Of a stretch of 64,000 nt of DNA, positions 63,123 through 64,000 are shown one piece after another (within the stretch, counting starts at the first letter, position 1; the number at the start of each line of letters is the position of its first letter). The position numbers were made by a program, and so were the translations under genes. Below the pieces are notes generated by a model that ran no database searches, was not told the DNA's origin, and saw nothing but the letters and a program-made list of their open reading frames with translations. The stretch lies in the NCBI RefSeq assembly GCF_000307855.1, contig NZ_AJLR01000048.1, forward strand, positions 62,001-126,000, in the 5' to 3' direction. The stretch is from Schinkia azotoformans LMG 9581 (GTDB lineage Bacteria; Bacillota; Bacilli; Bacillales; Bacillaceae_J).

Positions 63123-64000
63123 AAACCAACATAATGCAATTTTAGAAAATGCCCAAAGATTAACGAAAAATATTTCTAAAAGTGGTCTAAGTATTTATGA
63201 TGAAATACCAATTGGAGACCCTGATTTATGGATTCCTTCTCAAGAGTTGGAATTACTACTTAATGAAGAACTTAGCGGATTAGAATTAGGATCACTTCCA
63301 ATAAGAACTCGTTCAAAAGTGGTGAAAACAAAAATTTGTGAAGTTTTAGGTTATCCAGTTCCATCTTCTTTTAAGAAAACAAAACCCAGATTTCTTGGTC
63401 AAAATTTTGACACTTATACTCAAAAATCAAACAATCTTCAAATTTGGAATGAGGAAATTTCATCTTCTCGTCGTTATGTTTTAATTAGGGTTTCTAGTGA
63501 AAACATTATAACAAAAGTCAAGGTTGTCACAGGGGACATGTTAGCTTCTCTTGACAACACAGGAACATTAACACAAAAATATCAGGCAAGGCTTATTCTT
63601 GGAAATGAAGTGTCTGAACTTGTTTCTGAAAATAATACTCAAAATTTAGATTCAGTAATGGTGGCAGAGGCAAAAACTCCATATTATACGACAAATCCAA
63701 CTGATTATCCAACTGCTGGAACTTTATTATCAATTGAAACAATTTTTGAAAAGTTAAAAGCTATTGTCGGTAAATCGTTCCCAGACTTAGGATCGGATCA
63801 AGAAAGAAATAGAGGTGCTGAACTTCATCGACTTGTTTGTCAACATCTAGGCTATTCAAATTATAAAGATGATGGAAGATTTCCTGATGTAAAACATCAA
63901 TTATTAGAGGTAAAACTCCAAACATCACCTACAATTGATCTTGGTTTATTTAGTCCTGATAGCAAAGATATTTTGGATATTCCAGCTATCAACGGAAGAC
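63112..64000 (+). CDS. Type II restriction endonuclease (PD-(D/E)xK), C-terminus outside window
   Basis: At least 296 residues, open to the window end, starting ATG 63112 inside the end of the controller gene, with AAAGGAAAAAA before it. A PD-(D/E)xK nuclease motif is visible in GRFPDVKHQLLEVKLQ (about residues 262-277; Asp, then Glu-Val-Lys). The order controller-endonuclease on one strand with a divergent methyltransferase is the classic type II layout. I cannot assign a specificity or a named family. Confidence 0.82.
   Translation, partial: MRIENQHNAILENAQRLTKNISKSGLSIYDEIPIGDPDLWIPSQELELLLNEELSGLELGSLPIRTRSKVVKTKICEVLGYPVPSSFKKTKPRFLGQNFDTYTQKSNNLQIWNEEISSSRRYVLIRVSSENIITKVKVVTGDMLASLDNTGTLTQKYQARLILGNEVSELVSENNTQNLDSVMVAEAKTPYYTTNPTDYPTAGTLLSIETIFEKLKAIVGKSFPDLGSDQERNRGAELHRLVCQHLGYSNYKDDGRFPDVKHQLLEVKLQTSPTIDLGLFSPDSKDILDIPAINGR

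Larger units (their letters stand above)
56923..64000. mobile_element. Foreign element inserted in cotJC (left part, right end outside window)
   Basis: From the cotJC break on, no gene shows Bacillus core synteny. The region holds an XRE-type protein, a Cys_rich_VLP protein, zinc-ribbon-like and other small proteins, non-coding DNA with unusual base use, and a type II restriction-modification system. No integrase, transposase or phage structural gene is visible, so the type (integrative mobilizable element, prophage remnant, skin-like element) is open. The left end is placed at the first base after the last CotJC-like codon. Confidence 0.65.

Noticed and set aside
62845-63125. Prophage repressor for the XRE gene beside the methyltransferase
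   Set aside because: The C-box, length and overlap with an endonuclease gene identify it as a restriction-modification controller.

Overview
This window is a contiguous piece of the chromosome of a low-GC, endospore-forming Bacillaceae species, followed by the start of a foreign element. The evidence is the gene content and order, which largely match Bacillus subtilis: panDCB-birA-cca-bshA-mgsA-dapB, qcrABC, the aromatic supra-operon, gerC/menG-hepS-mtrB-folE-hbs-spoIVA, gpsA-der, rpsA-cmk, sleB-ypeB and ypdA-gudB-mecB. Many sporulation and germination genes are present (spoIVA, ypjB, spoVIF-like, ypeB, sleB, cotJ). Nearly all core genes lie on the minus strand.

Layout. 1-8.2 kb: pantothenate synthesis (panBCD, with its own promoter, structured leader and terminator), birA, cca, bacillithiol (bshA), mgsA, dapB and a MazG-type pyrophosphohydrolase. 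8.3-16.2 kb: ypjC (plus strand), a YugP-type metallopeptidase, ypjB, ypjA, the menaquinol:cytochrome c reductase qcrABC, ypiF, ypiB/reoY and the TPR protein ypiA. 16.2-28.6 kb: aroA, tyrA, hisC, trpFCDE, aroH, aroB, aroC and cheR. The trp part has a complete TRAP-type attenuator but no trpB or trpA. 28.7-33.4 kb: ndk, hepT-menG-hepS, mtrB (TRAP itself), folE and hbs. 33.7-41.5 kb: spoIVA and smaller spore or membrane genes, gpsA, der, a YIEGIA pair and ypzI. 41.5-53.6 kb: fni, rpsA, plsC, cmk, PilZ protein, ypeB-sleB, prsW, ansA, ypdA, gudB and ddl. 53.7-56.9 kb: mecB, a MerR/B12-like regulator and the cotJ operon.

At about 56,922 homology to CotJC stops after 77 codons, and the DNA changes character. 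From there to the window end lie small genes of unknown function (an XRE protein, a Cys_rich_VLP protein, two zinc-ribbon-like proteins), a long non-coding stretch and a type II restriction-modification system. That stretch holds inverted repeats, a G-quadruplex motif and a strongly adenine-poor tract. The restriction system has a divergent N6-adenine methyltransferase, a controller protein with a PvuII-like C-box, and a PD-(D/E)xK endonuclease cut by the window edge. This looks like a mobile or intervening element inserted in a spore-coat gene, comparable in position to skin-type elements. Its right end and recombinase are outside the window.

Two families of short dispersed repeats occur, several copies of which start exactly at or a few bases after a gene's stop codon. 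Coding starts were revised where a Shine-Dalgarno sequence lay inside a longer reading frame. Functional names rest on recalled family motifs and synteny; no database search was run.
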